A stretch of 45,084 nucleotides of DNA from Zygnema cylindricum (taxonomy: Eukaryota; Streptophyta; Zygnematophyceae; Zygnematales; Zygnemataceae). The notes beneath the pieces were generated by a model. That model worked only from the letters and a program-made list of their open reading frames with translations, did not search any database and was not told the DNA's origin. Shown here piece after piece: positions 30,417-40,976 of the stretch (its first letter is position 1; each line of letters starts with the position of its first letter). The stretch covers positions 1 to 45,084 of the forward strand of contig JBBHKE010000801.1 of assembly GCA_037447655.1 (NCBI GenBank), read 5' to 3'. A program made the position numbers and the translations under genes.

Positions 30417-31244
30417 TTGGTGTATTTCTATGTTTTCCGGTGCTGCTAGACTTAGGAGAATGCTTATTTATGGGAACCGAACAACTCGAGCAAAGGTCTC
30501 CTCATAGTCAATCCCCTCCTTTAAAGTGAACCCTTTCACTACCAATCAAGCCTTATATCTCTCAATGGTATTATCTGGGTTCAGTTTTAATTTAAATACC
30601 AATTTACACCCAATAGGTTTTATGTCTGGAGGACAATCCGCTAGTTCCCAAGTATTTGCTTCCATGATAGAGGCCATCTCATCATATATGGCTCTAATCC
30701 ATCTTTCTTTCTCCTAACTATTCACTGCCTCCGAGTAAGACTGAGGCTCAACTGGGTGAGATAGCTTAGTTACCTTATGAGCGGCCTGTTTTTCCTCAAT
30801 CCTTTTGCAGCTCCTTCTCCCTCCCTCAAACTCTGAAGCAGGAATGGATGGAAGTCTTGGATTTCTCCTCACTGTCTCATCGGCTCCCCTGTCCATAGAA
30901 GCCGGTTCTGGTCCCACGTCTTCTATCTCCTCGAAGTCCATAGGGGTATGTGAGATTTCTGGTGAGTCTTCTGTATCTCGGATCTCCCTTGAATCTGCAA
31001 TCACGGTTTCACTTATGTCTCTTTCGGGAACGACCGAGTTCTCCTCACTTTCGGACTCAAATCTGATTCTTATCTTCTTTGTATATTTGAAGGGGTCAAA
31101 TGACTTCCCTTCATCCATGACAACTAAGTGTTTGACCATAATGATATCTTTCTTCGCTAAGTCATAGACTCTATATCCCTTAACATCCTCATCATATCCC
31201 ACAAAGTATCCAGGTTTTCCCTTAGCATCTAGTTTCCAATTCAT
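30417..31244 (-). pseudogene. Copia C linker and RT N-terminal part
   Basis: From 31244: MNWKLDAKGKPGYFVGYDED and VKGYRVYDLAKKDIIMVKHL, the conserved end of the integrase module, then an acidic hinge (ERDISETVIADSREIRDTED) and GGRRSCKRIEEKQ. A TAG at 30714 is followed by RT fingers sequence (KPIGCKLVFKLKLN, VVKGFTLKEGIDYEETFA) to about 30417. Confidence 0.82.
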
Positions 31245-31934
31245 TCTATCCGTGTCAAGACTGTAAACTTGGCTACCGAATACTTTAAGGTGTGAGATAT
31301 CTAGTTTCCTTCCAACCCATCTCTCTTAAGGTGTCACTCCCTTTACAGCTAAGGTAAGGACCCTAATCTCAATGTAGTTGGCACAGTTCATAACTTCTTC
31401 CCAAAATCTCTTTCCTATTTTCTTGTCGGCCAACATACTACATGCACTATCTCTTAGTGTTCGATTCAACCTCTCAGCTACCCCATTTTGTTCCAGGTTA
31501 TATGGTACAGTTTTCTGGTGCTGCACTCCCTCATCTCTCAGATATTCCTCAAACTGGTTTTAGGTATATTCCCTCGGATTATCACTTCTTATCCTCTTAA
31601 TGGGGGTTTCATGCAACTTCTTACTCCAAGCTTTATATTCTTTGCAGTGAGTTGATGCTTCAGACTTTGTTTTTAGAAAGTATACTCTAGAGTATCTAGA
31701 CCAGTCATCGGTTCTTGTCATCATAAACCTCTTTCCTCCAACCGACGGTACTTTTGCAGGTCCCCAAATATATGTGTTGACCAAATATAAAATTTTCTCA
31801 CCTCTATATATGGCGGCTTTGGGAAAGGGAAGTATGTGAGCCTTACCTTGAGCACAGCCACTACAATCATCCATCATTTCATTATCCCCAAACTGAATGC
31901 CTTCTATTACCCCAAGCTTTTTCATTCCCCTCAA
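31245..31934 (-). pseudogene. Copia C integrase core
   Basis: The frame from 31934 has MMDDCSGCAQGKAHILPFPK, IWGPAKVPSVGGKRFMM, TRTDDWSRYSRVYFLK and KRIRSDNPREYT. The second catalytic-aspartate motif is SDNPRE rather than SDNGGE. The segment 31326-31526 continues with PYNLEQNGVAERLNRTLRDS. These are clear copia integrase motifs, interrupted by a stop at 31560. Confidence 0.87.
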
Positions 31935-32370
31935 CCTATCAAAATTTACATGTCCCTACCGCTTATGCCAAATCATCAACTTAGGAACACCAACATAGTA
32001 AGCATTCTTCTTTTCTTTACTCGGGTTAAGCCTCAACATTCCTTGGCTACCTTTGTCTGCCGTGAAGTAAACTTCATCCCCATACCTAGGTGTAAAGACT
32101 CCCTTTCTAGTGCAGGTATCAAACTCTTTGTCATCTAGCACAGATGTAGAGACAAGATTTTTACTCAGCGGAGGAATGTAGAGTACATCTGAGAATTTAA
32201 GTATATAAGTCTTACCCTCCACTAAACTTTCAGATCTACTGATCCCACTTTGATTAGTAACCACTCTCCCCATACTCGATTTCTACGGATGATCTTTTCT
32301 TAGCTTAGTGAAAGTCTTTTACACGACATTGCAGTAATGGACCACCTCGTCACGAATTGACCCGAGGGCT
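31935..32370 (-). pseudogene. Copia C GAG-pre-integrase and ruined protease
   Basis: 31956-32273 encodes VLYIPPLSKNLVSTSVLDDK and EVYFTADKGSQGMLRLNPSK, standard protease-to-integrase sequence. Upstream, where copies A and D have IVDSGASMHMC, this copy has unrelated sequence with a stop (about 32280-32350), so the aspartic-protease active site is gone. Confidence 0.75.
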
Positions 32371-33364
32371 TACGTCTCCAAGTCTCCTTCTCCTCCAACT
32401 TCGCGAAGCTCCTTCCTCCTCAGACTTCCCTTGGTTTTCTTCCCGGTTTTATTAAAGTGCCTTTTCTTCCCGGAAAACCCCTTCCACGGTTTCTTAGAGC
32501 CTCGGCTGCGTTTAATATTAAGTGTCTGTTTTTTGCAAATGAAAGACCTTTGGTTCTCGCCCCATGAATGATTTTTCTTTGTCGCGTTTTTTGTCTTCAT
32601 CGGCCCTCTGCCCGCTATAGAAGAATGCTCTTTCCCTTCCCAATCTCATTGTGTTTTCTGCCAAGTATTCGACTACTGTGTTCCATTTCTGAACTATCGC
32701 ATTCCCTGACTGCACACTATGTTGAATCATTCAATCATATAAGGGTGTTAACTTTCATTTTCATTGTACCTGTCCACCCGGCACTTTCCATCTCCATATA
32801 CAAACAAGAAAGATCATTACAGTAATTTAACATCTTTCCTCCTTTGTAAGTGTAACTCACTAGCTTTTGCTCAGCCAACTAGAGCTCCTGAATAGTTCCA
32901 ACTCTATAAATCTTCACCAAACTCACCTTCAACTCCTCAGCCTCGTAAATGTGAGATAAGGAGTGGCCAAAGCTTGAGTGAGGTGCCTCAAAATGACGTT
33001 CTTGGCAACCATGTTTACATCCTCCCATATTTGAGTACCGTTCTCCGCGGTCTTCACGGTTGCCGCTTCGGTACAGTGGCAATAGGAGTGAGGGTTTCTC
33101 CTTCCCTTTCCCCTTTTCGGACACACTGCTGTCCCCATCATGTGCCTCCTCTACTGAGACAGCCGTTGTTGCAGGATACCTTACTCCTCCAAATCTTGGT
33201 GGAGTTCCCGAAGTTGGACATTTCACTTGTCCACTGACGATACCTCGGTATCAGTTTTCGCACAAAGCTCCCATCATCATGGCTTCTTAATAGATTTACC
33301 CAGATCCATTGAAGGTGGGCACCCTAGAGGGTGGGCCCATAACCAGCAATTCTGTGTCCTCCAT
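32371..33364 (-). pseudogene. Copia C gag
   Basis: Gag starts at ATG 33340 in the primer-binding site (MGPPSRVP), with the frame open from an ATG at 33364 in the LTR. 32879-33226 is open and encodes NMGGCKHGCQERHFEAPHSS, which in another frame is MVAKNVILRHLTQALATPYL, the conserved gag core. A basic segment at 32370-32600 replaces the zinc knuckle seen in A, B and D. Frameshifts abound. Confidence 0.7.
33330..33343 (-). promoter_or_regulatory. Copia C primer-binding site (half-tRNA-iMet type)
   Basis: The minus strand reads GTTATGGGCCCACC, preceded by G, which extends the complementarity to initiator tRNA-Met to 15 bases. It touches the LTR end. The gag ATG lies inside it. Confidence 0.8.
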
Positions 33365-34349
33365 TGGACTACAGAATACAGGAAGCCTCTAGATAGTATT
33401 TAACTAACCAACTACAAGCCACAACCACTGCTGCCCAAGAAGGTAAACTGAAAATTTGACTGCACCCCTGTGCAGCCTAGACTCCTCTAAGTCCGTAGCA
33501 AAAAGAATTACTCAAAACGGCCAACCAGCCGATAAGTTATGAGTCGGCAAAAATGCCAAGTTTATACAAACTCTCAAAGGGAGAGAGGTACCTATCTACC
33601 AAATTCTCTAAGTCCTAAATCCCTCTCAGAACCCCTATCTATTTAAGTACGAACCAATTAGATCACTGTAGGGTAAAGAAAAGCACTATGGCCGATATAC
33701 TTTCTGTACGGCCTATGTACCGCAACGCCATTGAGTGGACGCTTGTCCACTTTTAACTTGTCCCTATGTTCGCCGGAATCCCTGCGACCAAATGTCATCC
33801 CTCAGCGTGGCGCCACGTCATGCCACGTCCATAAACGCGAAAGTGACCATTCCGCGATCTCGGCAGTGATATACGCCGTCGGATTAAATCCGACATTAAA
33901 TGTCTGCTGTCAAAACAAATGTCTGATTCATTTGTTTTCGTGCGAGATAATGTTCGCACTATATATTATTTGCTTTATGTTCTTCTGTTTGTCATCCCGT
34001 TAATTGGAATCATGGTTTTAACAGTGTTTATATAATTATCAAACCTAATGTAACCTAACGAACTTCTACGACAGACTGGTTAGAGCTAACGGCTACGCCG
34101 CGCTCTGCCGATCACAGGTTTTTGTCCTGCCGGACTCAAGCTTTTGTTGAGAGTGACATATGTCAATCTTTAGCCCTGCATGCTTAAGCTGGGACAACCA
34201 TGGCTCAGCCACCCTCTCTATCCTTCAGTGACTACGACAAGTATGGTGGGTAGAGAGAGGAGGTGGAGGCAGGCTGTCCGCCTTTTTGTTTTTCTATTTG
34301 TACTAAATTTAGACCTAGAAAATACCATATAAAACTAATAATTTCAACA
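33345..34349 (-). repeat. Copia C 5' LTR
   Basis: About 1005 bp, plus-strand left end GCAATTCTGTGTCC and right end TTTCAACA. The tRNA-like segment at 34063-34135 (plus strand) has the D-arm-like CAGACTGGTTAGAGC and a T-arm-like AGGTTTTTGTCCTGCC. The G-box has decayed to CCACGTCATG near 33812. Confidence 0.92.
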
Positions 34350-35395
34350 GTCAGCAATGGCGGCTTCTTTGTAACGGGAGTTTTAATGGTGGTTTCTTTG
34401 TAGAAATTAGAAAAAAAATTATCGTAGAGAAAGTAAAACTTACCGTGCGCTAATGGTGCTGCGTCTCTTTTTAGAAAATCTTGTACAATTTTCCGTACAT
34501 TTCCGTTCAGTTTTCCGTAGAGAAAGTACCAAGTGAATTTTAACGAAAAGTTCAAAACTCACGAATAATAAGTAGGAATCGTCAAAAAATAAAAATTCTC
34601 ACGAATTGAACAACAATGGCTCTAGGTTTGAAGATGACGTAAACTGTACTTCAGTCTTATACTTCATTCATACAATATACGATTTTATCTGTGCAGCATT
34701 CAATGCGTAAAAAAAGACAGTGAGGTGAGAAAAACCCTCTCCTGGCACATCGGTCCATACTACACCCTCAGGGTTACGTTTTTTGCTTTTTTGCTATGTA
34801 AAACAAACATTTCACAGAAAGTTGCCGTTAGTTTTCATGTGATCCTCTTAAGTCGCTACTTTTATCAGCGACCGTCCGATCGTCCAAAAATCTGACGATA
34901 GTCTTATCATAAGTTGTGTTATGGGCTTTTCATGTGACCTTCTTAAGTCGCTACTTTGATCAGCGACCGTCCGATCGTCCAAATCTGATGGTTCAAATAA
35001 AAAATACCTCAAAACTCACAGAAAAATATTTTTTTGTCCGAATGTTTTTCAAAATTTAGACATTACGTTTAATTCTCTATCGAACGTTGTGCAACTCAAC
35101 CTTGTTACTATTTTATTTCATTTTGCGGCCAATACAAAATGGGTCTTAAGAGTATATTGTATTTTTTTACGTACAATAGGCATATTGTATGGGTGTACTT
35201 TCACCTTCTTTTGAACTATGCTGTAAAGCTTTCAGCAACAGGTAAAAATAGGTACGGAAGGGTACGAACGACATAATGAAGTTGTCCGTTTATGTATATT
35301 GACAGTCAAGATCAGTCAATATCATGTCGCGAGACGTCGCGCCGAATGAGAGAGACAGGACTCGTACGGTTTCCAACATCGTATCTCTCGAACTT
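34350..35395. other. non-coding stretch with direct repeats
   Basis: No supportable gene. CTTAAGTCGCTACTTTNATCAGCGACCGTCCGATCGTCCAAA occurs twice (about 34850-34892 and 34942-34982) inside a roughly 85-bp tandem unit. AT-rich otherwise, with repeated TTCCGTAGAGAAAGTA-like phrases at 34421 and 34511. Confidence 0.5.
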
Positions 35396-35610
35396 CACTA
35401 CACCGTATTTCGCTATTAGTGCTGATGTTTTTTTCGCAACCGAAAAACATTTTTTCTTCCTGCACACTAAACCTATTGTTCATTGGAGACAGCCAACGGG
35501 AAGGTGAGAGTCTTGTTTTTCAATTGCAACCGTCGATTGTTTCTGACACGTGTGACTGGATAGTTTTTTTATTTTAGAGGCAGAAAAAAAATAGCAGTAA
35601 TAGGTACATC
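35396..35610. mobile_element. MITE-like foldback element, copy 2
   Basis: The left end ACACCGTATTTCGCTATTAG and following bases match copy 1. The right end (to about 35610) is the diverged reverse complement (AATAGCAGTAATAGGTAC). The interior shares TTTCAATTGCAACCGTC with copy 3. Confidence 0.65.
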
Positions 35611-35629
35611 ATGTATTGCTTTAGTAGTG

Positions 35630-36046
35630 TTGGGTATCGAGGACCTTTTGCCGATATTCGATATATATCGAATTTCAAATACCCGATAATCAATATAACA
35701 GTTCGATATATCGAAAACCAAATTATCTCGATATATCGCCGATACATCGAGGCATTAAAAAAAATGAAAATTTTCATTTTTTTCCAAATTTTTTTTTCAA
35801 CCTTCCCCCCCTCCCCTCTTCCGCGCGCTCTCAATGGGGGGGGGGGGTATCCGTACGATTTTTCGTACTAGGAATGTACGGACACCCATTTTTTGCGATA
35901 TATATCGCGATAATTTCTGTTGGTCCTCGTACGATATATCGAGGAATCTGCTCGATCGATATTTGATATATCGAGGAATCTGCTCGATCGATATTTGATA
36001 TATCGAATATCAAAATTATCGCGATATGAATTTACCCGATACCCAA
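35630..36046. mobile_element. CGATATATCG-rich terminal-inverted-repeat element
   Basis: Ends TTGGGTATCG (35630) and CGATACCCAA (36037-36046) form a 10-bp perfect inverted repeat. The interior is packed with the palindrome CGATATATCG and contains a 31-bp tandem duplication (about 35934-36002, GATATATCGAGGAATCTGCT repeated). The ends resemble hAT-type termini, but I find no matching 8-bp duplication, so the class is uncertain. Confidence 0.6.
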
Positions 36047-36243
36047 ATAGCTATTAGGGTTAATGTTTTTTTCGCCGCTTAAACATTTTTTCTCCGTACA
36101 CACTTGCCAGATTTTCAATTTGAGACTGCCAATTGAAAGCTGAGAATCTTATCTTTCAATCGCAACCGTCAGACTATCGACCAGACAAGTATGTACGGAT
36201 AAAATATGTATTAAGCGGCGAAGAAAGCATTAACACTAAGAGC
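36046..36243. mobile_element. MITE-like foldback element, copy 3
   Basis: Left GCTATTAGGGTTAATG...TCTCCGTACA pairs with right TGTACGGATAAAATA...CATTAACACTAAGAGC. The interior includes CACACTTGCCAG, shared with copy 1. It abuts the inverted-repeat element to its left. Confidence 0.75.
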
Positions 36244-37103
36244 GTTGTCCCATTAGGCGGTCTTTGTAAACATTAAAAATTCGTTTACTGAAGCGACCGT
36301 TCCATTGTGTCGGGATAGTAACCGACATTGTTTTTGCGTGGCACACTTTGATTTGGCCACGTAATAGAAGAATACGATTCTGCTAATCTTCAGAGAATCT
36401 CTAACAACGAATTGTGACCACATATTTGTACCAACGAAGGTAAAAAGTGACTCATACGACGTATTGAATAAAATCTGTACGGGCGGACAAAACTTAAGAT
36501 GTGTAAAATCGTACGAAAATGTCAGAAAGGTTCGTGGATGGCAACAGAAGCTTGAAACAATATCCTACGTCAAATATTTTCTTCCGGCTTCCGGTGACAT
36601 CGCATCCTCCCTGGCGGAAGGCACATGTCATATGCGACGTGTACCCACCTGGTCGCGCGGTCGTCGTGGATATTTGTGCACTTTTCCACGAGGCACGATG
36701 CTATTCGTTCAGGCGCTGAGAATTGACCAACTCCGGGTCACATGTTGCGAACTGAAAGTGTCAAACGATGACGTATCCGATTATGCATCCGACGGTCCAC
36801 GTTTACGCCCATAAACACGGAGAATGAAATTCTTCATTCAGTTGATTTTCTGACAATTTTTTATTTTGTACGGCACTGTACGAAACAGTACGACTTTCGG
36901 TAAACAACGACATTTTTTCCCTAATGGAACCTCACTCTAATTCAAATATGTGACAGACAAAATGTGCGACAGAGTACGAAACAAAATTTGGACGACTACG
37001 ACACTTCCTAAAATTGGTGACGTCTCCAAAAACGGCGACGGTTGTAGACGTCAGGGTTTTGTGACATTGTAGATGTTTAGGGTTTTGTGACATAGCGAAG
37101 TCA
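36244..37103. other. non-coding stretch
   Basis: The longest frame (36464-36814, plus) is 116 codons but has no recognisable motif and atypical composition, and I do not call it a gene. A short direct repeat (TAGACGTCAGGGTTTTGTGACAT and TAGATGTTTAGGGTTTTGTGACAT) lies at 37045-37093. Confidence 0.45.
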
Positions 37104-38571
37104 TGTCGAGCTTGCCTAGGAAATATAAGGGGAGGCCTACAGCCCACCTTAGTTGATGAGGGAGTCCTGCAAATGCCCCCCCTGATGCGCGTGCTTCCCA
37201 TGATAGTGACCATGCCCATTTTTGCTACCAAAACCCCCGAGGAAATGCATGCAAAACAAAAGAGTCAATGGAGCCCGCATAGGGAATGAAAGCGTGGGGA
37301 GGTGAAAAAGATACCCTAAACCCTCCTGTAGGGCTGATATCCCAATTAGAAAAAAAAATAGAAATAAAATAAAGAAAAAAAATAGGCTGCTCCGCTGGAA
37401 GTCTAACAAATATTCCCTCAAAACCCACTGTTCTGGTCCAAAAGATTATAGTAGTTAACCCCGGCTGAAAAGCAACCAAAGTCCCAAAAGGACTACGAAA
37501 GAGAGAACAAAGACACTCCCACGCAAAAAACGAAAAAATAAATGAATAATAAGTTGTTTCAGAATTAACAGTATAACATTGCCTTAGAAAAATTGAGATA
37601 AAGATAGGATTCAGAATAACAACAATCGAGCTTAACATACCCCCAAAAGAAACGTTGACAACAAGAGGAGACAAAATCTCTCTCGAAGACACCAAAATAG
37701 GTAATGTCCTCCTTAACTCCTCGATTTTTGCAACCAAGAACCGGCAAGACCCCTCTCGGTATCAAACAACCATAAGTCCCAAATCGCCCAAAAAAGAAAG
37801 ATGGTGTCAACTACCTAACCGAACTACGATTTCCACAAAGGACAAAGGCAAACCAAGATGTCAATAGGGTCACAATCACATAACAAACAAAGGTTCTCCA
37901 AAAGAAGATTTGTTGGAATTTTTAAGGTTTTTATCAGGAGAGAGTACTGAAAAGCAACCTGTATTCTTCGGCCCGAAGTGCCTTATACATCACACTTTGT
38001 CCTACTGCAGGGGCCAAAGTCAAAGCAATGCCAGAAGCCAATCAGCGGCCAACAATTGTTATCGTACTAAAATAAGACAAAACAGTATGTAATACACTTA
38101 GGGTAAAAAGTTAGGCGACCGGCTCCGGCTAGATTTGCAGCAAAAGGTCCTCCTATGGTACACTAATAGGCAACAAAGTCTTGAATTGACGTGAAACCAC
38201 CTAACTTTGACCCAAAGTAATAAATGCTTTGCCTGTCTGTTGGGCCTGAACTAACATCCTACCGAAGGGTAACAGCAAGATCTACAGGACAATCCCAAAG
38301 GATACGTGGCTTTCCACAATGTACCCCTTCGCTGGAGCTACATAGAAGAGATGTTACATCATGGAGTCGCCACCGTTGCAACGGACGAACTCCGCTGTTC
38401 GACCTCCGTTTGAGGTGAACCAAACTGCATTGTGCTCCTAAGTGAGAATACAAGGATCTGATCTGGCTGGTTGTCCTCCCCTTCTCCGTACGCTGGGGTC
38501 CGTACAGGGGGGAATAAAGCCTTTGAAATCCTAGTAGTAGAAATGTGCAGAGAATGCACACGAGCTTGACA
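37104..38571 (-). repeat. LTR-like terminal unit of element E
   Basis: TGTCGAGCTTGCC...GAGCTTGACA. Its left ~280 bp match 38574-38820 at roughly 88 percent by eye, and its right ~1.2 kb match the leader of the DNMT element (22450-23644). It therefore joins, in one unit, the two segments that sit at opposite ends of the DNMT element. No duplication flanks this unit alone. Confidence 0.75.
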
Positions 38572-38573
38572 GC

Positions 38574-38841
38574 TGTCGAGCGTGATTGGGAAATATAAGG
38601 GGAGGCCTACAGCCAACCTTAGTTGATGTGGGATTCCTTCAAACGCCCCCCCGGATGTGCGTGCTTCTCATGATAAAGACCATGCTCATTTCTACCACCA
38701 AATCCCTCGAGGAAATGCATGCTAATTAAAAGAGGCAATGGAGCCCGCATAGGGAATGAAAGCGTGGGGAGGTGAAAAAGATACCTTAAACCCCCCTCTA
38801 GGGCTGATATCCCAATTTCCCCCCCTCTTAGTCCACCCTTA
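38574..38841 (-). repeat. 3' terminal segment and polypurine tract of element E
   Basis: It starts TGTCGAGCGTGATTGGG two bases after the LTR-like unit and is homologous to 37104-37345. It ends in CCCCCCCTCTTAG (coding strand CTAAGAGGGGGGG), a good polypurine tract, directly after the integrase/PHD coding region. Confidence 0.7.
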
Positions 38842-38854
38842 CTAAGATATAATT

Positions 38855-39604
38855 TCATCCACCCAATTCACAGTTCCCACAGAACCAAGGACCTTGGGGC
38901 TGGGTCTGTGGTTCCCTAAAGGAGGGGATACATGTTGCATGTAAACATTGGCTGCATCTGTCACATACCAAGACAGGGCGCGGTGAGGGTGTTGGCGTGC
39001 AGTCCGAGAAACAAGAAAGAGGGTCGGCAAAGTCAGTTAGATGGAAAGTGGGTTCGTCTTCCAAACCTCGAAGGTGGCAAGGGGCTACATTGATCTGATT
39101 CTCCTTGATTCTCCGACCATCCTTTCCTTCTAAGGTAAGGACCCCTTTATTGGAAACCTCTACCACTTTTAAAATCATTCGCCCGGCAGAAATATCTAAC
39201 GTGGCTTTATTATGATGTATCCGATATACAAAGTCTCCGGGCATGAATCGACCTTGTCGAGGTACATAGTTCCTGCTCCTGCATTGAGAATACCATAACT
39301 GATCCCGATGCTGCGCTGCCTGTAAATTCCCCATGGCAAGAGGCATCTCTCGGTGGAACACCTTGCCTTTGTCAGCGACCAGTTTCTCGAGTGTCCCTTG
39401 ATTATCCATTTTTGGGAGGAACATTGCTTGGGTTGAACCAGCGCCGAGGAGGATGGGATGTCTTCTAAATAAAATGAAGTAAAAGCTATAGGAATGGAGA
39501 GAGGCTTGCCGGCTGAGAGTGTATCCTATGGCGATCCACGGCACCTGCCTGTCCCACTCCCCCAAATCTTCTTCAACTGCATATTTCTGTAGTGACCGCT
39601 TCAC
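38855..39604 (-). pseudogene. element E integrase C-terminal domain with PHD finger
   Basis: 249 open codons from 39604. The N-terminal part is the end of the integrase core and its C-terminal domain (EEDLGEWDRQVPWIAIGYTL, GDFVYRIHHNKATLDISAGR, VVEVSNKGVLTLEGKDGRR). The last ~45 residues form a PHD-type zinc finger: VCDRCSQCLHATCIPSF and PWFCGNCEL give CxxC, HxxC and CxxC, with CFSDC upstream as a possible degraded first pair. PHD fingers read histone tails, so this may steer integration, as chromodomains do in other Gypsy elements. A TAG separates it from the core. Confidence 0.82.
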
Positions 39605-39607
39605 TGT

Positions 39608-40200
39608 CTATACGTATTTTTCATCCAAAATGTCGGCTTGGGGGTGGTCGCGACAGGTAAGTCGATGGTCGATGGGACATTTCTCCAAAAGGGTTGAGAA
39701 TTCTCCGGCAAATTCAGATCCTTGATTCGTCAAAACCTCTACAGGCGCTCCAAATTTTGACAACACTCTTTGAAGGAAGGCATCTGCTATAGCTTTGGAC
39801 TCCTCCCAGGGCAAAACCACCAACTTTATCTATTTTGAAAAATGTTCAATCATGACCAGCATGAAGCGATTCCCCCGTCTGCTGGTCGGAAGAGGCCCCA
39901 AAAGATCCAAAGACCACAAATAAAACATCCGCTGGATGGGAAGAGAATGAAGCTCAGTCCCGCCCTTTTTGTCAAAAGGTGCTTTAATCCGATTGCAAAA
40001 TGAGCAAGTTTGCACAATTCGGTTGACTTAAGTCCGCAACCCGTGCCAGAAATAAGATCTACTGACCATAGAAGTGGTCCTTTTCTGCCCGAAGTGCCCG
40101 CATTGATGATGGAGACGGGTGATCAGAGTTTCCCGATCTGCGGGGGGAGGAACCACTTTCCTCATTCCGTCAGCCTATTTCTGCAGGAGAATACCTCGGT
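39608..40200 (-). pseudogene. element E integrase zinc finger and core
   Basis: HHCC finger at about 40115-40000 (HHQCGHFGQKRT...TCSFC), then LWSLDLLGPLPTSRRGNRFM (first catalytic Asp) and VEVLTNQGSEFAGEFSTLLE (39608-39823). In the last piece the second catalytic Asp of the usual LTDQGSEF is Asn, and the EFAGEF/DHPQAD region follows. Interrupted by TAA near 40018, TAG at about 39830 in the usual HFSKW position, and TAG near 39606. Confidence 0.83.
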
Positions 40201-40976
40201 CCCAGTCATATACCGCCATTCGTGTCTGCACACGGGACAATTGAACTCCAGCCAAGTGGGAAAGAGGAGATCCCTGCTGGATGGATTGTAGAGAATCAGG
40301 ATTATTCTAGATATCTTTCCATCTGGCTCCTATCGGTGCGTGTCCCTCGACGTCGCCGCAAATGTGGACAGTTCCTCCCCAGATCAGGGAAGCCAGATTA
40401 AAGCGGAAGAGGCTCGAATAAGTCCCAGAATGATCTTCGGATCCTCATCATGCAGTGCTTCGGTGGAATCCAGAGTGGAGGGATTGGGATTTTGGCTATT
40501 CCATCGGCATTCCCGTGGATTTCCTCTTCCTGGTGGATAATACTGAAGTTTTATTCCTACAAGATCAGAACCCATTTGGCGAGTTTGTCGGTCAACTTAC
40601 TGTTTTTCACGATCAATTTGAGAGGTTGATGGGCTGTAATGAGAGTGAAACGGACCCCATATAAATAGGGCCGGAAATGTTAAATTGCCCAAACAGTTGC
40701 GATGAGCTCATTATGGTAAGTGCTATAATTTTCTTCTGCTCGGTTATTGCTCCTGCTGGCGTAAGCCACCATATACTCAGCCGCGGCGTCATGTATTTGA
40801 GCGAACACGGCTCCCAACCCAAACCTGCTCCAATCAGTGTAAGAAGGAAAGGTTTCTAGTGGTCGGCATCAGGAGCACGAGTGCTGTTTCAGAGGGTCCT
40901 TCAAGAACTGAAAGGCAATTTGTTGCTCTTTGGCCCACTGCCATTCTTCGTCCTTCTACATTAACTGATTCAGAGG
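40201..40976 (-). pseudogene. element E RNase H and tether
   Basis: From about 40850: YTDWSRFGLGAVFAQIHDAA, YMVAYASRSNNRAEENYSTY, then ELIATVWAI, and after a TAA HFRPYLYGVRFTLITAHQPL. These match the Gypsy RNase H, with the usual catalytic DHQPL reading AHQPL, and LAKWVLIL and HGNADGIAKIP follow. Stops: TGA at about 40875, TAA near 40690, TAG and TAA near 40553. Confidence 0.8.

Larger units (their letters stand above)
29940..34349 (-). mobile_element. Copia C: Ty1/copia element, 3' truncated
   Basis: On the minus strand: 5' LTR 33345-34349, primer-binding site, gag, degraded protease, integrase, linker and RT. It stops in the RT thumb at about 29950, so RNase H and the 3' LTR are missing. 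Its LTR belongs with the solo LTR at 24932-25929. Domain order and motifs match copies A, B and D. Confidence 0.9.

Noticed and set aside
36464-36814. 116-codon plus-strand ORF as a gene
   Set aside because: No motif, no homologous segment elsewhere in the window, and flanking DNA is MITE-rich non-coding sequence.
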